Shown here in pieces: positions 42,571 to 52,179 of a stretch of 64,000 nt of DNA. The notes under the pieces are model-generated. The model saw only the letters and a program-made list of their open reading frames with translations. It did no database searches and was not told where the DNA came from. Each line of letters opens with the position of its first letter. Within the stretch, counting starts at the first letter, position 1. The stretch comes from JAEWWD01 sp964440115. GTDB taxonomy: Bacteria > Bacillota > Clostridia > Christensenellales > CAG-138. The translations under genes and the position numbers were made by a program. The stretch covers positions 62,001-126,000 of the forward strand of contig CAYTPV010000002.1 of the NCBI GenBank assembly GCA_964440115.1, written 5' to 3'.

Positions 42571-45500
42571 TTAGCGTTCCATCTGCCTGCTCTTTTTCTT
42601 TTCGACCGGTGCATCCTCTTCCGGTTCCGGCGCGTCGTCAACTAGCTCGGGAACGGCGTCACCAATCTGTAAGATGACTTTGAGTTCCTCCAGCCGCGCT
42701 TCTTTCTCTGTCATAGCTGCTGCAAAGGCGAAGGGTTTCTGTAGTTCTGCTTTGGCGTTTGCCATCTGCACCTGAATGGTATCAAGGGTTTCCTGTGCGT
42801 GTGATAGTCTGCCGGGAAGTGCAGACAACGCGTTGTCGAGTCTTGAAATATTGCCACCCGCATCAGCGCCCAGCGTCACGGTGTGAAGCTGCGCTCCCTT
42901 TAACGATACATGCAGATCCTTTGTAAACTCATCGAATCGCAGTTCCATTGGAAAGCCTCGGTATTCTCCGATCAGTGTCGGATGGATCGAAGCATGCTTA
43001 CAGGCTGAAAGAAGGGCTTTTCCGGCTTCCTCGCGTTCGAAATATGGTGTGCTGTTGAGTATCATGCTGTAGAATGTGCCCTTTGCCGGGGTATGACTGC
43101 TGACGATTTGCATATCCTGTTCCAGCCCGGCTATCGTCTCCCTGCAATCGTTGATTTTTCTTGGATACCCTATCCGCAGCGCGTCCTCCAGCCGGTACCG
43201 TGTATTGAGGTAATCGGCCTTGAACAGTTTCAGACGCGTCAGCTCGGTCTCAATATCAATCTTTTCCTTTATAAGGGGATTGCCGGTGGCCAGCGCCTTG
43301 ACTTCGGCGTAGGACAATGTCGTTTCGTCGATGTCCTCTGCACTGCGCACAGGTGTTCTGCTGGTCATGATCTGCGAGATAAAGCGTTGTTTGTTTTCCA
43401 GAAGCTGCCACATGTAACTGTCGAACGTACTTTCCGTGATATACCGGTAGATATCCACCTGCCCGTTTTGATTGCCCTGCCGTATCCCTCGGCCGTGCCG
43501 TTGTTCGAGATCGCCGGGCCTCCATGGTGCGTCAAGGTCATGCAGCGCAACGAGCCTGTCCTGGACATTTGTTCCGGCCCCCATCTTAAATGTGGAGCCA
43601 ATCAATATACGTACATCTCCGTCACGGACTTTCTGGAACAGGGCCTCTTTTTGTGCTTCATTGGAAGCGTCGTGTATGAACGCAATCTCTTCCTCGGGTA
43701 TGCCGGCCACCATGAGCTTTGCCTTCAGGTCGTCGTATACATTAAATCCATCCTTCGTCGGGGTGGAAAGATCGCAAAAAACCAGTTGTGTCAGCCGTTC
43801 CTGTTGTGTTCTCGACCATATTTCATACAGATTCAGGAAGCAGGCGTTTACCTTGCTGTCGGGGTCATCCGGGAGCAGAGGATTCATGAGGCGCTGATCG
43901 AGCGCAAGTTTTCGCCCGTCGTTGGTGATCCGCAGCATGTTGTCGACCGACGCGTCTACCACCCGCGCCCTGACCTGTTCGGCGCGCTCTCCCAACTCAC
44001 TAAGCATGGCCTTCTGGATCTCCGATGGCTTGAGCACTTCATTGTGAAATACCGCTTTGGGTACCGGCAGATTGAGCATGTCGGCAGTCTGGATATCGGC
44101 TACTTCCTTGAATATATTCATGAGTTCCGGAAGATTAAAAAAGCGCGCAAACCGTGTTTTTGCGCGCCACCCGGTACCCTCCGGTGCAAGTTCCATGGCC
44201 GTGACCGTTTCCCCGAACGTAGACGCCCAACAGTCAAAATGCGAAAAGCCCATGTTCCGAAGCGTTTCATATTGCAGATACCGCTGCATGGTGAACATCT
44301 CGACCATGGTGTTGGATACGGGCGTGCCGGTGGAGAATATCACGCCACGACTGCCGGTGATATCGTCCAGATACCGGCATTTCATGAACAGGTCGGAGGA
44401 TTTCTGCGCTTCCGTCTGCGAGATACCGCCCATATTCGTCATTTTGGTGGGGGCAAACAGGTTCTTGAAGCCGTGGGCTTCATCCACAAACAGCCGGTCG
44501 ACGCCCAGCTCTTCAAACGTGACCACATCGTCCTTTCGGCTTTGATCATTGAGTTTTTCAAGCTTGGTCTGTAGGGACTTCTTCATTTTCTCCAGCTGCT
44601 TAATGGTGTACCGTTCGCCGCGTTCCTGCTTGACCTGGTCAATCCCTTCCTCCACATCCCGTATCTGTTCAGAGAGCGCCATCTGCTGTCTGTCCTGGCT
44701 GAGTGGGATCTTTTCAAACTGGCTATGCCCTATGATCACGATATCGTATTCGCCGGTGGCGATGCGCGAACAGAAACGCTTACGGTTCTGAGTCTCAAAA
44801 TCTTTCTTGGTGGCTACCAGCACGTTCGCCGCAGGATACAGGCGCATGGCGTCGCCGGCGATTTGCTCCGTGAGGTGATTGGGTACGACAAACAGGTTCT
44901 TTTCGCATATCCCCAACCGCTTCATTTCCATTGCCGCGGCAATCATTGTGAAGGTCTTGCCTGCCCCCACGACATGCCCCAGCAGCGTGTTCCCACCAAA
45001 CAATATGCGCGCAACAGCGTTCTTCTGGTGCGCGTTTAGTTCGTATTCCGGGTTCATACCGGGGAATGTGAGGTAGCTGCCGTCATATTCCCGTGGACGC
45101 AGGGAATTGAATTTCTCGTTGTACAGCCGGGTCAGCCGGTCGCGCCGGGCAGGATCATGGAATATCCACTCCTTGAACGATTCCTTGATGGCCTGCTGCT
45201 TTTGCTGCGCTAGATAGGTTTCCTTCTTATTGAGAACGCGTCTTTCGTTACCGTATTCATCTTCCGCACGGTCGAATATGCGCGTATCCCTAAGATTAAG
45301 CGTATCCTCTATGATCTGGTACCCGTTTACGCGGGAGGTACCGTAGACGGAATTCGCTTTCACATTATCCATCCGGTCGGACATCTTGCCCGATATACTC
45401 CATGACGCGGTGGGAGACGCATAGCTGACCTTGATGGAATGTCTCAGATACCGGGGCGTATCCAACAGCGAATACATGAAGTCGGCAATATCGTTCTGCG

Positions 45501-48500
45501 GTATCCAGGTAGCGCCCAGCCGCACATCGATTTCAGAAGCGGGGATCTCCGGGGGGATCGCGTTTTCGAGCGCTTCGACATTCCCCTGATACGCTGCATC
45601 TTTTTCTGCGGCGCGTTTTGCTGTTTCCAGCTTTTCGCGCACGTTCCCTGAGAGATATTCGTCAGCTGTGACATACCCCGACAGGGGATTGTCGTCTTTG
45701 ACCAGTTGCGGGTCACGATATATCCTGTCGCGCAGACTATCGGCCAGCTTTTCGGGCGATTGTCCCGTCAGATCGGCCATATACGCAAGGTCAATACCGG
45801 CCCGCTCGTTCAGGCTGACCAGCAGCGCTTCGTGCGGTGACTCTACCGAGGTCACGACTTCATGCTTGCGGATCGTGCGTTTGGTGAACATATCCGCTTT
45901 GCGGATGAGTTCGCCCTTGTTATTCAATTCCTCCAGTGAGCACAGAAGTGGATAGGAATTGTCATCCCGAAACGCAAGCCGGTTGGCTTTGGCGTTCAAA
46001 AGGCCGTGTTTTGCGGTAAACGCGTCGTAGCGCTCGTTGAGGATACGCTGGCATTCCTGAATATCGCTGTCCGGATATCCGTTTAACTGCAACGATATGA
46101 GCTGCCGCACTGTATCCCGCAGCGTGATCATGCCCATGACCCGCGCCCGGTTCTGCTCGGAGAGTATCACCTGATCCATCCGGGCGTTGATGCGGTAGTA
46201 GAGTTCACCGTCGACCAGTGTGAAGCTGAAATTGCGCACATCTGGATTTGCAGGGATGGATTCAACGGCGGTTTCCTGTTCAGGCTGCTCCGCCGTCCGC
46301 TCTTCTTTAACCCATTCCGTCCGGGGTGGCTGGATATGCCGGATGGCTTCGTCGAGAAGTGCAGAAAGATCTTTGTCCGGGTAAGGATCGACCGTGCATT
46401 CCCGTTTTCCGTACTGCATGCTCTTGTTTGTAAATCGCCCCATTACCATGTGCGGGTTGTCACAGAAATACTGGTTGATCACATACCCGTCCGGGGTTGT
46501 ATCAAGATGCACCCAGTCCGGTTCTATGGCCATGGGTCTGTCACGCTTCTGTAGAAACAGAATATCTGAAACGACACTGGTACCGGCATTCTTGAGGAAC
46601 GCGTTGTTGGGCAGGCGAATAGCGCCCAATAGCTCTGCACGTTCAGCGATATACTTGCGTACGGTCGGGTTCTGCTTGTCCATTGAGCCGGACGAAGTAA
46701 CGAACGCCACGATACCGCCCGGTCGCACTTTATCCAGCGTTTTCACAAAGAAATAATCATGGATGAGCAGATGCTGCCTGTCGTATCTCTTGTCTGCCAG
46801 TGTGTAATTCCCGAACGGTACATTCCCTACAGCAAGGTCGAAGAAGTGATCCGGGTAATCCGTTGTTTCAAACCCCTGTACCGCAATGCGCGCCGATGGA
46901 TACAGCTGCTTTGCTAATCTGCCGGTGATCCCGTCCAGCTCCACGCCGTAGAACCTGCACCGGTTCATGCTCTCGGGCACCATACCGAAGAAGTTGCCAG
47001 TGCCGCAGGCTGGTTCGAGTACATTACCGGCCTTGAAGCCCATTTGCTCAAGCGCCTTGTACATGGAACGGATTACGACCGGGGAAGTAAAGTGTGCATT
47101 GAGTGTGGAAGCGCGTGCCGCGTCATATTCCTCAGGCGTTAGTAAGGAGCGTAATTGCTGATACTCTTTGGCCCACTGCGTGTTATCCGCGTCGAACGCC
47201 TGCGGAAGAGCACCCCAGCCGGTGTACTTTGCAAGTACTTCCTGCTCTTCGCCGGTTGCCGCTCTGTTCTCGCTTTCAAGTGCCTGCAGGAGTTGGATTG
47301 CTGCTACATTGGCGTTGAACCGCTCTTTCGGGCCGTATATGCCCAGCGTATCATCTGCGATACGATAATTCTGAGGCTTGAAGGTTACAAGCGAGGAAGT
47401 GACTTCCTCTGAAACAGTTTCCCGAGCCTGTTTCTCAGGAACTGCCCGTTCGATGGCTTTCCATGTTTCGTCCGAAACGCTGATGGTGATTTCGTGGTTA
47501 GCTTCCCCTCCACCTACGGTAAGCGTATCTCCGCTGCGTGTGATGGGCACCTCTTCGAGGTTGGGCCAACCTTCTGGACGCTGCTGGAAATGATCGTTCA
47601 ACGGACTGCTGCTCAGAGCGTTGAAAAATGCATTCCGCTGCATATCGCGTGTGACCAGAGGATACAGCGTTTCCTGTAACTGCACCGTTTCCCCGTAGTC
47701 AAGGACATTGTACGCGATACCGTTGATGTGTACGCGGTCGCCTTCGGATACGAAATATTCCTTAATGATGGAAGCTGTGTTTTGAGGGATATCTTCAGTT
47801 TCTTCCTGCAGCGTCGGACTTTGGTTTGCGAACAATTCCTGTTCCCGCTTTGTCAGATACCGTCCCGAAGCAACCAATTCGCGTATGCGTTTGGAAGCGG
47901 TTGACCATGTCATATGAAACGCGGGAATACCGTGACCGGGATCGATTTTCATTTCACTGGCGTTATACCATACAAATCCCGCTCCGCTTGGGAACGAGAA
48001 AGAGAAGCCGCCAATACCGTAAATATCTTGTAGAAACCGTGCAAATTCTTTATCAGGGATTGGAGATTGGGCAAGGTGATAGATTTTCACTTTAGCGCCC
48101 GATACCCGCGGCCCAAACAGCAGGACTTCGTCAATATCCTGCTGCGCAATACAAAAGGCGGAGGTGTTCATTTCCTCCGCCTTTTTGATCGCTGCTATCT
48201 GTTCTTCTTCTGTCTGCAGTAATGTCAGCTGTAGATGAGTTCCTGCAGTATGACCTCTTCCACCCTCTGCAGGAGGTTGTTCCGGTGCGCTACCCAACCC
48301 ATCTGATCCTGCATCTTGTCCGGACCCGGATCGGCCTTGAGCATTTCCTCCAATAGCTTTTCCTGCATCTCGTAAGCCCTCCGGTTCGTTTCCTGCATAT
48401 GCTCCAGCAGCGTGTTCTTCACGAACATGACGGTATATTTCCCCGTCCTGTGCTCCTTGAGAAAGTTCCGGCGCATGAGGCCGTATTTCCCCACCGGTTC

Positions 48501-49401
48501 GTCGTTCTTCGGGGCCGGAACGCAGACGTCCGGATAAAAGTAATCCCCGATCTTCGTGTATGTCATATCCCCCAGTATGTCGCTGAATGCCGGGTTGATC
48601 GTCGGCTTGAATTCTTCTTCCATGTTCATCCGTCCTTCCCATATCGTTGCTAATTCTATTATCTTTTGCATGTACTTGATCTGCAAGCTTTTCCTGCTTT
48701 TCCAGAGCAGTCACTGTCCGCTCAATGACTCTTAGTACTTCCAGCGCTGAATTTGACACATCTGCACCTAACTCGAGTATCTGATCGGTGCCCAGCCGTG
48801 ATATTCCCTGTAACCTGCTAACATACGGAGCTATATCCTTCCCGCACCGGGCAAGTACTGTGATCATGGCGCTACTCTTTAGAAGCCCATGATATTCGTC
48901 CACCGACAGCACATCCAGTATGCCGCTTTCGCTCAGCGACAGACCAATCTGGCCGCTGAACGCTCTATTCAGCGCTTGTTCAACAGCCTTATCCAAAGTC
49001 ATATTCTCATCTGGCTGCAGGCCAAACCCTTGAACAAGCGCGTCCCGGGCAGATGGTGCGTGTTCTTCACGTACCTTCCAAGCCTGAAAAGGTGTACCTG
49101 ACTTGGAGTAAGTGTCTGACACGTCAAATACGTACCGGTAACGATATGCGCCGTTTGTTTCTACCGCAATGGGGATACCGGTAGTGCCGCGCTTCACCCA
49201 GCGCCCGATCTGGTTCCATACGGCAATTTCAGCGCAGGCTGTTGCGTCAGGTTTATGGGCGTGGATCATGAGCTGTTCGGTAAAGGCATATTTATATACG
49301 CCTGCTGCCGAAGTTAAAAACTCTGCCCAACTCTGTTCATTTTGCCCAGCTTTCTTTGCTGCGTTCTCCGTGAAGGGTAGCAAATCCTTTAGCTTGCCCA
49401 A
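42571..49401 (-). CDS. giant N6-DNA methylase / SNF2-type helicase of conjugative element
   Basis: 2276 residues in one frame. Order: an N-terminal domain (1-235) seen in antirestriction-like element proteins; a Gly/Arg/Asp/His-rich linker (about 238-392) overlapping a TnpV-like gene in another frame; a domain with GGFSFSFPSGAGFVWYN; an N6-adenine methylase with EPACGTGNF near 795 and the variant motif IV NVPF near 857; and an SF2 helicase with Walker A VGAGKT near 1474, DEAH near 1637 and the C-terminal motif QRHGRGIRQGNQ near 1970; then a coiled-coil tail. Such proteins are a constant feature of clostridial elements; roles in DNA protection or processing are assumed, not shown. Confidence 0.9.
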   Translation of the reverse strand: MGKLKDLLPFTENAAKKAGQNEQSWAEFLTSAAGVYKYAFTEQLMIHAHKPDATACAEIAVWNQIGRWVKRGTTGIPIAVETNGAYRYRYVFDVSDTYSKSGTPFQAWKVREEHAPSARDALVQGFGLQPDENMTLDKAVEQALNRAFSGQIGLSLSESGILDVLSVDEYHGLLKSSAMITVLARCGKDIAPYVSRLQGISRLGTDQILELGADVSNSALEVLRVIERTVTALEKQEKLADQVHAKDNRISNDMGRTDEHGRRIQADDQPGIQRHTGGYDIHEDRGLLLSGRLRSGPEERRTGGEIRPHAPELSQGAQDGEIYRHVREEHAAGAYAGNEPEGLRDAGKAIGGNAQGRSGSGQDAGSDGLGSAPEQPPAEGGRGHTAGTHLQLTLLQTEEEQIAAIKKAEEMNTSAFCIAQQDIDEVLLFGPRVSGAKVKIYHLAQSPIPDKEFARFLQDIYGIGGFSFSFPSGAGFVWYNASEMKIDPGHGIPAFHMTWSTASKRIRELVASGRYLTKREQELFANQSPTLQEETEDIPQNTASIIKEYFVSEGDRVHINGIAYNVLDYGETVQLQETLYPLVTRDMQRNAFFNALSSSPLNDHFQQRPEGWPNLEEVPITRSGDTLTVGGGEANHEITISVSDETWKAIERAVPEKQARETVSEEVTSSLVTFKPQNYRIADDTLGIYGPKERFNANVAAIQLLQALESENRAATGEEQEVLAKYTGWGALPQAFDADNTQWAKEYQQLRSLLTPEEYDAARASTLNAHFTSPVVIRSMYKALEQMGFKAGNVLEPACGTGNFFGMVPESMNRCRFYGVELDGITGRLAKQLYPSARIAVQGFETTDYPDHFFDLAVGNVPFGNYTLADKRYDRQHLLIHDYFFVKTLDKVRPGGIVAFVTSSGSMDKQNPTVRKYIAERAELLGAIRLPNNAFLKNAGTSVVSDILFLQKRDRPMAIEPDWVHLDTTPDGYVINQYFCDNPHMVMGRFTNKSMQYGKRECTVDPYPDKDLSALLDEAIRHIQPPRTEWVKEERTAEQPEQETAVESIPANPDVRNFSFTLVDGELYYRINARMDQVILSEQNRARVMGMITLRDTVRQLISLQLNGYPDSDIQECQRILNERYDAFTAKHGLLNAKANRLAFRDDNSYPLLCSLEELNNKGELIRKADMFTKRTIRKHEVVTSVESPHEALLVSLNERAGIDLAYMADLTGQSPEKLADSLRDRIYRDPQLVKDDNPLSGYVTADEYLSGNVREKLETAKRAAEKDAAYQGNVEALENAIPPEIPASEIDVRLGATWIPQNDIADFMYSLLDTPRYLRHSIKVSYASPTASWSISGKMSDRMDNVKANSVYGTSRVNGYQIIEDTLNLRDTRIFDRAEDEYGNERRVLNKKETYLAQQKQQAIKESFKEWIFHDPARRDRLTRLYNEKFNSLRPREYDGSYLTFPGMNPEYELNAHQKNAVARILFGGNTLLGHVVGAGKTFTMIAAAMEMKRLGICEKNLFVVPNHLTEQIAGDAMRLYPAANVLVATKKDFETQNRKRFCSRIATGEYDIVIIGHSQFEKIPLSQDRQQMALSEQIRDVEEGIDQVKQERGERYTIKQLEKMKKSLQTKLEKLNDQSRKDDVVTFEELGVDRLFVDEAHGFKNLFAPTKMTNMGGISQTEAQKSSDLFMKCRYLDDITGSRGVIFSTGTPVSNTMVEMFTMQRYLQYETLRNMGFSHFDCWASTFGETVTAMELAPEGTGWRAKTRFARFFNLPELMNIFKEVADIQTADMLNLPVPKAVFHNEVLKPSEIQKAMLSELGERAEQVRARVVDASVDNMLRITNDGRKLALDQRLMNPLLPDDPDSKVNACFLNLYEIWSRTQQERLTQLVFCDLSTPTKDGFNVYDDLKAKLMVAGIPEEEIAFIHDASNEAQKEALFQKVRDGDVRILIGSTFKMGAGTNVQDRLVALHDLDAPWRPGDLEQRHGRGIRQGNQNGQVDIYRYITESTFDSYMWQLLENKQRFISQIMTSRTPVRSAEDIDETTLSYAEVKALATGNPLIKEKIDIETELTRLKLFKADYLNTRYRLEDALRIGYPRKINDCRETIAGLEQDMQIVSSHTPAKGTFYSMILNSTPYFEREEAGKALLSACKHASIHPTLIGEYRGFPMELRFDEFTKDLHVSLKGAQLHTVTLGADAGGNISRLDNALSALPGRLSHAQETLDTIQVQMANAKAELQKPFAFAAAMTEKEARLEELKVILQIGDAVPELVDDAPEPEEDAPVEKKKSRQMER
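48225..48629 (-). CDS. TnpV-like protein encoded in a different frame inside the methylase-helicase gene
   Basis: From ATG 48629 (GGAAGG five bases upstream) the second frame gives 134 residues with the TnpV pattern: MTYTKIGDYFYPDV, PVGKYGLMRRNFLKEHR, TVMFVKNTLLEHMQETNRRAYEM, QMGWVAHRNNLLQRVEEVILQELIYS (key parts PVGKYGLMRRNFLKEHR and ILQELIYS). TnpV proteins are transposon-encoded, of unknown function. The same DNA in the long frame encodes only low-complexity Gly/Arg/His/Asp sequence, so this frame carries the clearer protein signal. Either both are made or the long protein acquired its linker by overprinting. Confidence 0.6.
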   Translation of the reverse strand: MNMEEEFKPTINPAFSDILGDMTYTKIGDYFYPDVCVPAPKNDEPVGKYGLMRRNFLKEHRTGKYTVMFVKNTLLEHMQETNRRAYEMQEKLLEEMLKADPGPDKMQDQMGWVAHRNNLLQRVEEVILQELIYS

Positions 49402-49472
49402 GCTATACTTCCTCCTGTCTATGCAATTGGGGGGTATATAAAAAGACGACCGTTCTGGCCGCCGTGTGTTTA

Positions 49473-49676
49473 CTATTTTGGCTTCATTACTAGGCGCTTG
49501 TTATTATCTTTCGTATATCTAGGTAACCACTTTGTAGTTGAACTGGATTTCTCCCTGCTGGCAATCCGAATTGCAGGCCCAGCTTCCACATTCTGGCTTT
49601 GGGTTTGACTTTTCTGGTGTGCGAGGGGAGCCATAATCTTCAGCACGGCTTCGCCCTTGGAATCCATAGAGTTCAT
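49473..49676 (-). CDS. small hypothetical protein upstream of methylase-helicase
   Basis: 67 residues, basic and Ser/Lys-rich (ASREKSSSTTKWLPRYTKD), with AAGAGGA before the ATG and the same direction as the following giant gene 71 bases away. No family recognised; it may be a leader gene of the element's long operon. Confidence 0.45.
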   Translation of the reverse strand: MNSMDSKGEAVLKIMAPLAHQKSQTQSQNVEAGPAIRIASREKSSSTTKWLPRYTKDNNKRLVMKPK

Positions 49677-49752
49677 GTTTTCCTCTTGTTTTCTATGTTA
49701 CTTATTTTTTTCAAAATCATATAATATAAAGAAAAATAAGGAGTGTTGAAAA

Positions 49753-50040
49753 ATGAACAATTTTAAACATGATAATAACTGCATTATTTCATATTTACAC
49801 CTAAAAAAAAGAGCTGGGAAAATAGTAGAGATACTTGATAGGTCAGGCGATTTTAAGAATATTATTACTTTTATAATTGATCTTAATATGGAAGAAAGTT
49901 TAATTTTAGCTGAAGAAGTTGCTGAAATCTATGCTCAAAAACTTACACGACCGCAGTTATTAACATTTAGTGATTATTTAAAAAAGGTAGGCACACTTAT
50001 TACATCTAAAGAAAAAGGATTAGAAGAAAGTAGCTTGTGA
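49753..50040 (+). CDS. hypothetical helical protein, AT-rich
   Basis: 95 residues, AAGGAGTG before the ATG. Helical, with acidic middle (NMEESLILAEEVAEIYAQ) and basic end. Base composition is clearly more AT-rich than the methylase-helicase beside it, suggesting separate acquisition. Not recognised. Confidence 0.6.
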   Translation: MNNFKHDNNCIISYLHLKKRAGKIVEILDRSGDFKNIITFIIDLNMEESLILAEEVAEIYAQKLTRPQLLTFSDYLKKVGTLITSKEKGLEESSL

Positions 50041-50165
50041 GGCTTGATTATGTCGATTTACGCCACCCGTTAACGTTGATTCCACGGTTATAGTTTTATT
50101 CATCCTAAGCGATAAAATCAAATGACGAACCTAAAAAAACGAATTTTGTTTGGAGGAGCAGCAAT

Positions 50166-50462
50166 ATGCAGGAAGACGAGTCCATTAGCCAATGCGCAGA
50201 TACGCTTAGCTCTTTAGGATGCACAAAAAGCGCCGAACAGCTTGCGATTTTCACAAATCTGCTTGCTATTGCAATTTCCAAAGGCAAAAGTACAGATCAA
50301 TTAAATGTAATAGGCAATTTTATTGTTGCTGTTGGTAGTCTTCTTTTAACAATGGCAGCGCAAAGAGCATCTTGTGAAACAAAACTTGATACGCTCGCAC
50401 AAATTCAAGATCTGAAGAAAAAAATAAAAGATCTTGAAGATGGCCTAAGCAATACATTTTAA
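50166..50462 (+). CDS. small DUF6774-like protein
   Basis: 98 residues, GGAGGAG before the ATG. The segment QLAIFTNLLAIAISKGKS...VIGNFIVAVGSLLLTMAAQR resembles short DUF6774-type proteins common in clostridia (about 70 residues; key part FTNLLAIAISKGKS). The C-terminal 25 residues form a charged coiled coil (LKKKIKDLEDGL). Function unknown. It follows the gene at 49753 on the same strand. Confidence 0.55.
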   Translation: MQEDESISQCADTLSSLGCTKSAEQLAIFTNLLAIAISKGKSTDQLNVIGNFIVAVGSLLLTMAAQRASCETKLDTLAQIQDLKKKIKDLEDGLSNTF

Positions 50463-50918
50463 AATTGAACGGACAAAACTAAAATAAATACAACAACTTG
50501 ATTATAGCTTTTTTAGGTAGACGAAGTGTTTAAACCGATTAGCAAGAGACAATACCACCGTAAAAGGGACATTTAAAAGTTGATTGTGTAGTACATATAG
50601 CTATTTATTTGAAAAATCAGAAAACTTTCATTGATAATCTCCTCCAGTTTTCCCAGAAAATAATCATCTTCTCTGTTCGATGCTATAAGCATAATCCTTC
50701 AAGCTGGCACCTCTGATGCAACTTAATATTCCTGCGAACTATTGCTATATACACAAATTATGCTAAATACGTAATCTTCACCAAGCTTCCGATTATTGCT
50801 ATAACAAAAATCTGCGTTTTCTATGCCGAATGTTGAAATTTGTCAATGAGATTGCTACGCTTGAAGTATACCATTATATAGACTAGTTGGAATATATAAA
50901 TGTAAATTGGGTGTGTAT
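50463..50918. other. gene-free AT-rich stretch
   Basis: 456 bases with no supportable gene on either strand. No repeats or strong hairpins noticed. It separates two converging units. Confidence 0.5.
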
Positions 50919-51455
50919 TTATCCAGCATACTCGTGTCGAATTTTACGCTGAATTGTGTTCACCAGCGAGGACACAACGTTTTTATCAAACGCTGTCTCA
51001 ATACCATTATATATATATGCCAAAGCCTTAGAAATCGGCCATGCAGCTCGATAAGCTCTCTCACTGGTCAATGCATCAAATACATCGGCTACAGTTACCA
51101 TGCGCACCGGGAGCGAGATGCTATTGCCAGAGATGCCGCAAGGATATCCCTGACCATCTAACCGTTCGTGATGGAGCAGCGCAATTTCCCCAGAAAGGCG
51201 CATGATAGGACTATTGTATTTCCTCAAAATCGTGTAACCGCTGATTGTATGTGTTTTAAGGCATGCATATTCTTCTTGTGTTAGTTTTCCCGGCTTGTTT
51301 AATATTTGATCAGGGATATGTGATTTACCAATGTCATGAAAATAAGCTGCTGAAGCAATGGAAAAAGCAACTTTCTCATCCATCCCCATGTTCAAAGCAA
51401 TCTCATAACATAATAATTTTACGCGCTGCGAGTGCGTGTTGCTCTCCTTTTCCAT
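50919..51455 (-). CDS. HD-GYP domain phosphodiesterase, domain-only
   Basis: 178 residues from ATG 51455 (AAGGAG eight bases upstream). HD-GYP signatures are complete: FHDIGKSHIPDQIL, LKTHTISGYTIL, LLHHERLDGQGYPCGI, VRMVTVADVFDALTSERAYR. Such enzymes hydrolyse cyclic-di-GMP. No sensor or receiver domain is attached, which is unusual. The A24 peptidase gene ends 11 bases upstream, so the two form an operon. Confidence 0.88.
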   Translation of the reverse strand: MEKESNTHSQRVKLLCYEIALNMGMDEKVAFSIASAAYFHDIGKSHIPDQILNKPGKLTQEEYACLKTHTISGYTILRKYNSPIMRLSGEIALLHHERLDGQGYPCGISGNSISLPVRMVTVADVFDALTSERAYRAAWPISKALAYIYNGIETAFDKNVVSSLVNTIQRKIRHEYAG

Positions 51456-51466
51456 TTTAATTCTCC

Positions 51467-51895
51467 TTATGTTTTTGAAAGGATTGTGATTGTCGCGCCA
51501 ATAGTCAGGTATACGCATAGAGGTATCCCGACTTTTTCTTTGTCCTGCGTGAGTATTTTCTTAACAACCGACACGATGATGGCTAGCACGAATGCGACAA
51601 CATAGCTTTCAAGTGCCGGTAAAAGTCCAAGATAAACTCCAATACCGGCCATGCACTTTATATCAGCACCGCCGATATTCTTGCCATCATGATAAAAAAA
51701 CAGGGCAATCAGAAGGGCAGGGGACAGGCCGAGTAACGGTAAGGCCGATCCAATCCCAAACATACGGATGATTGCCAATGAGCAAAGCATTATGATAAAG
51801 AAATTGCTGACGGTGCGAGTCCGAGCATCCCGATCGGCAATGATTACAAGTACGCTAACAAATGAGACATCAAGCGGCCAAATGGAGTTTGCCAT
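51467..51895 (-). CDS. A24 family prepilin peptidase (short form)
   Basis: 142 residues from ATG 51895; a GTG and TTG five codons earlier are possible. Five to six membrane helices; the two catalytic Asp lie in VLVIIADRDARTRTVSN and in GGADIKCMAGIG (variant of GxGDxK). It lacks the methylase half of classical PilD, as in CpaA/TadV proteins. No pilin gene is present nearby, so its substrate lies elsewhere. In an operon with the HD-GYP gene. Confidence 0.82.
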   Translation of the reverse strand: MANSIWPLDVSFVSVLVIIADRDARTRTVSNFFIIMLCSLAIIRMFGIGSALPLLGLSPALLIALFFYHDGKNIGGADIKCMAGIGVYLGLLPALESYVVAFVLAIIVSVVKKILTQDKEKVGIPLCVYLTIGATITILSKT

Positions 51896-51938
51896 AGGAT
51901 ATATCAACACCTTTTCTTGTTGGAATTCAAGGCATATT

Positions 51939-51962
51939 AAAAGGGCTGCAGATGCAGCCCTC
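51939..51962 (-). terminator. intrinsic terminator related to the pyr operon terminator
   Basis: Arms GGGCTGCA and TGCAGCCC with TTTTAA following on the minus strand. The hairpin and 13 bases beyond it match the terminator after pyrE at 54424-54449 almost base for base (AAGGCATATTAAAAGGGC against AAGGCATAATAAAAGGGC), so one is a copy of the other. Confidence 0.75.
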
Positions 51963-51984
51963 TGATTACGGACGAATTACCTAA

Positions 51985-52179
51985 TTAGATGTTGGGATGT
52001 CTTCTGGCCAATTGACTTCTTTCCGAGAAGCCCAACATACTAGAAACAAACAATTCAGTCACCGACAATGTTGTCAACGATGGATCGCCCTCACGTATGC
52101 GGAGCGTACGCCGGATTTCCTTGGGTATAACCACACGTCCCAATTCATCAATACGCCTTACTATTCCTGTTGCCTTCAA
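51985..52179 (-). pseudogene. truncated AbrB/SpoVT-type transition regulator
   Basis: 64 codons. The first 32 residues are a canonical AbrB swapped-hairpin start (GIVRRIDELGRVVIPKEIRR, then TLRIREGDP). After GDP the expected LEI.. EGEVIL strand is replaced by unrelated sequence (SLTTLSVTELFVSS). Only half of the DNA-binding domain remains, so function is unlikely. It stands between the two duplicated pyrE-derived pieces. Confidence 0.75.

Larger units (their letters stand above)
24416..49401 (-). mobile_element. core of an integrative and conjugative element
   Basis: A nearly continuous minus-strand block with replication initiator, complete type IV secretion gene set, coupling protein, relaxase, MobC, likely oriT, ParMR partition genes, an LPXTG adhesin and a giant methylase-helicase. 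Gene order and families are those of clostridial conjugative transposons. The left edge is close to 24.25 kb, where duplicated chromosomal debris ends; the right edge is at or before 52.3 kb, where a copy of the pyrE 3' end lies. No integrase, excisionase or resolvase is visible, so it is either incomplete, mobilised in trans, or has its recombinase outside the window. Confidence 0.85.

Noticed and set aside
43093..44574. A 493-codon open frame on the plus strand inside the methylase-helicase gene
   Set aside because: It lies antisense to the conserved helicase core (Walker A, DEAH and QRHGRG motifs on the other strand), has no ribosome site and gives no recognisable domain.
42571..49401. BREX, DISARM or similar phage-defence locus built on the methylase-helicase
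   Set aside because: The protein is of the type constantly found in conjugative elements, and no partner defence genes are present.
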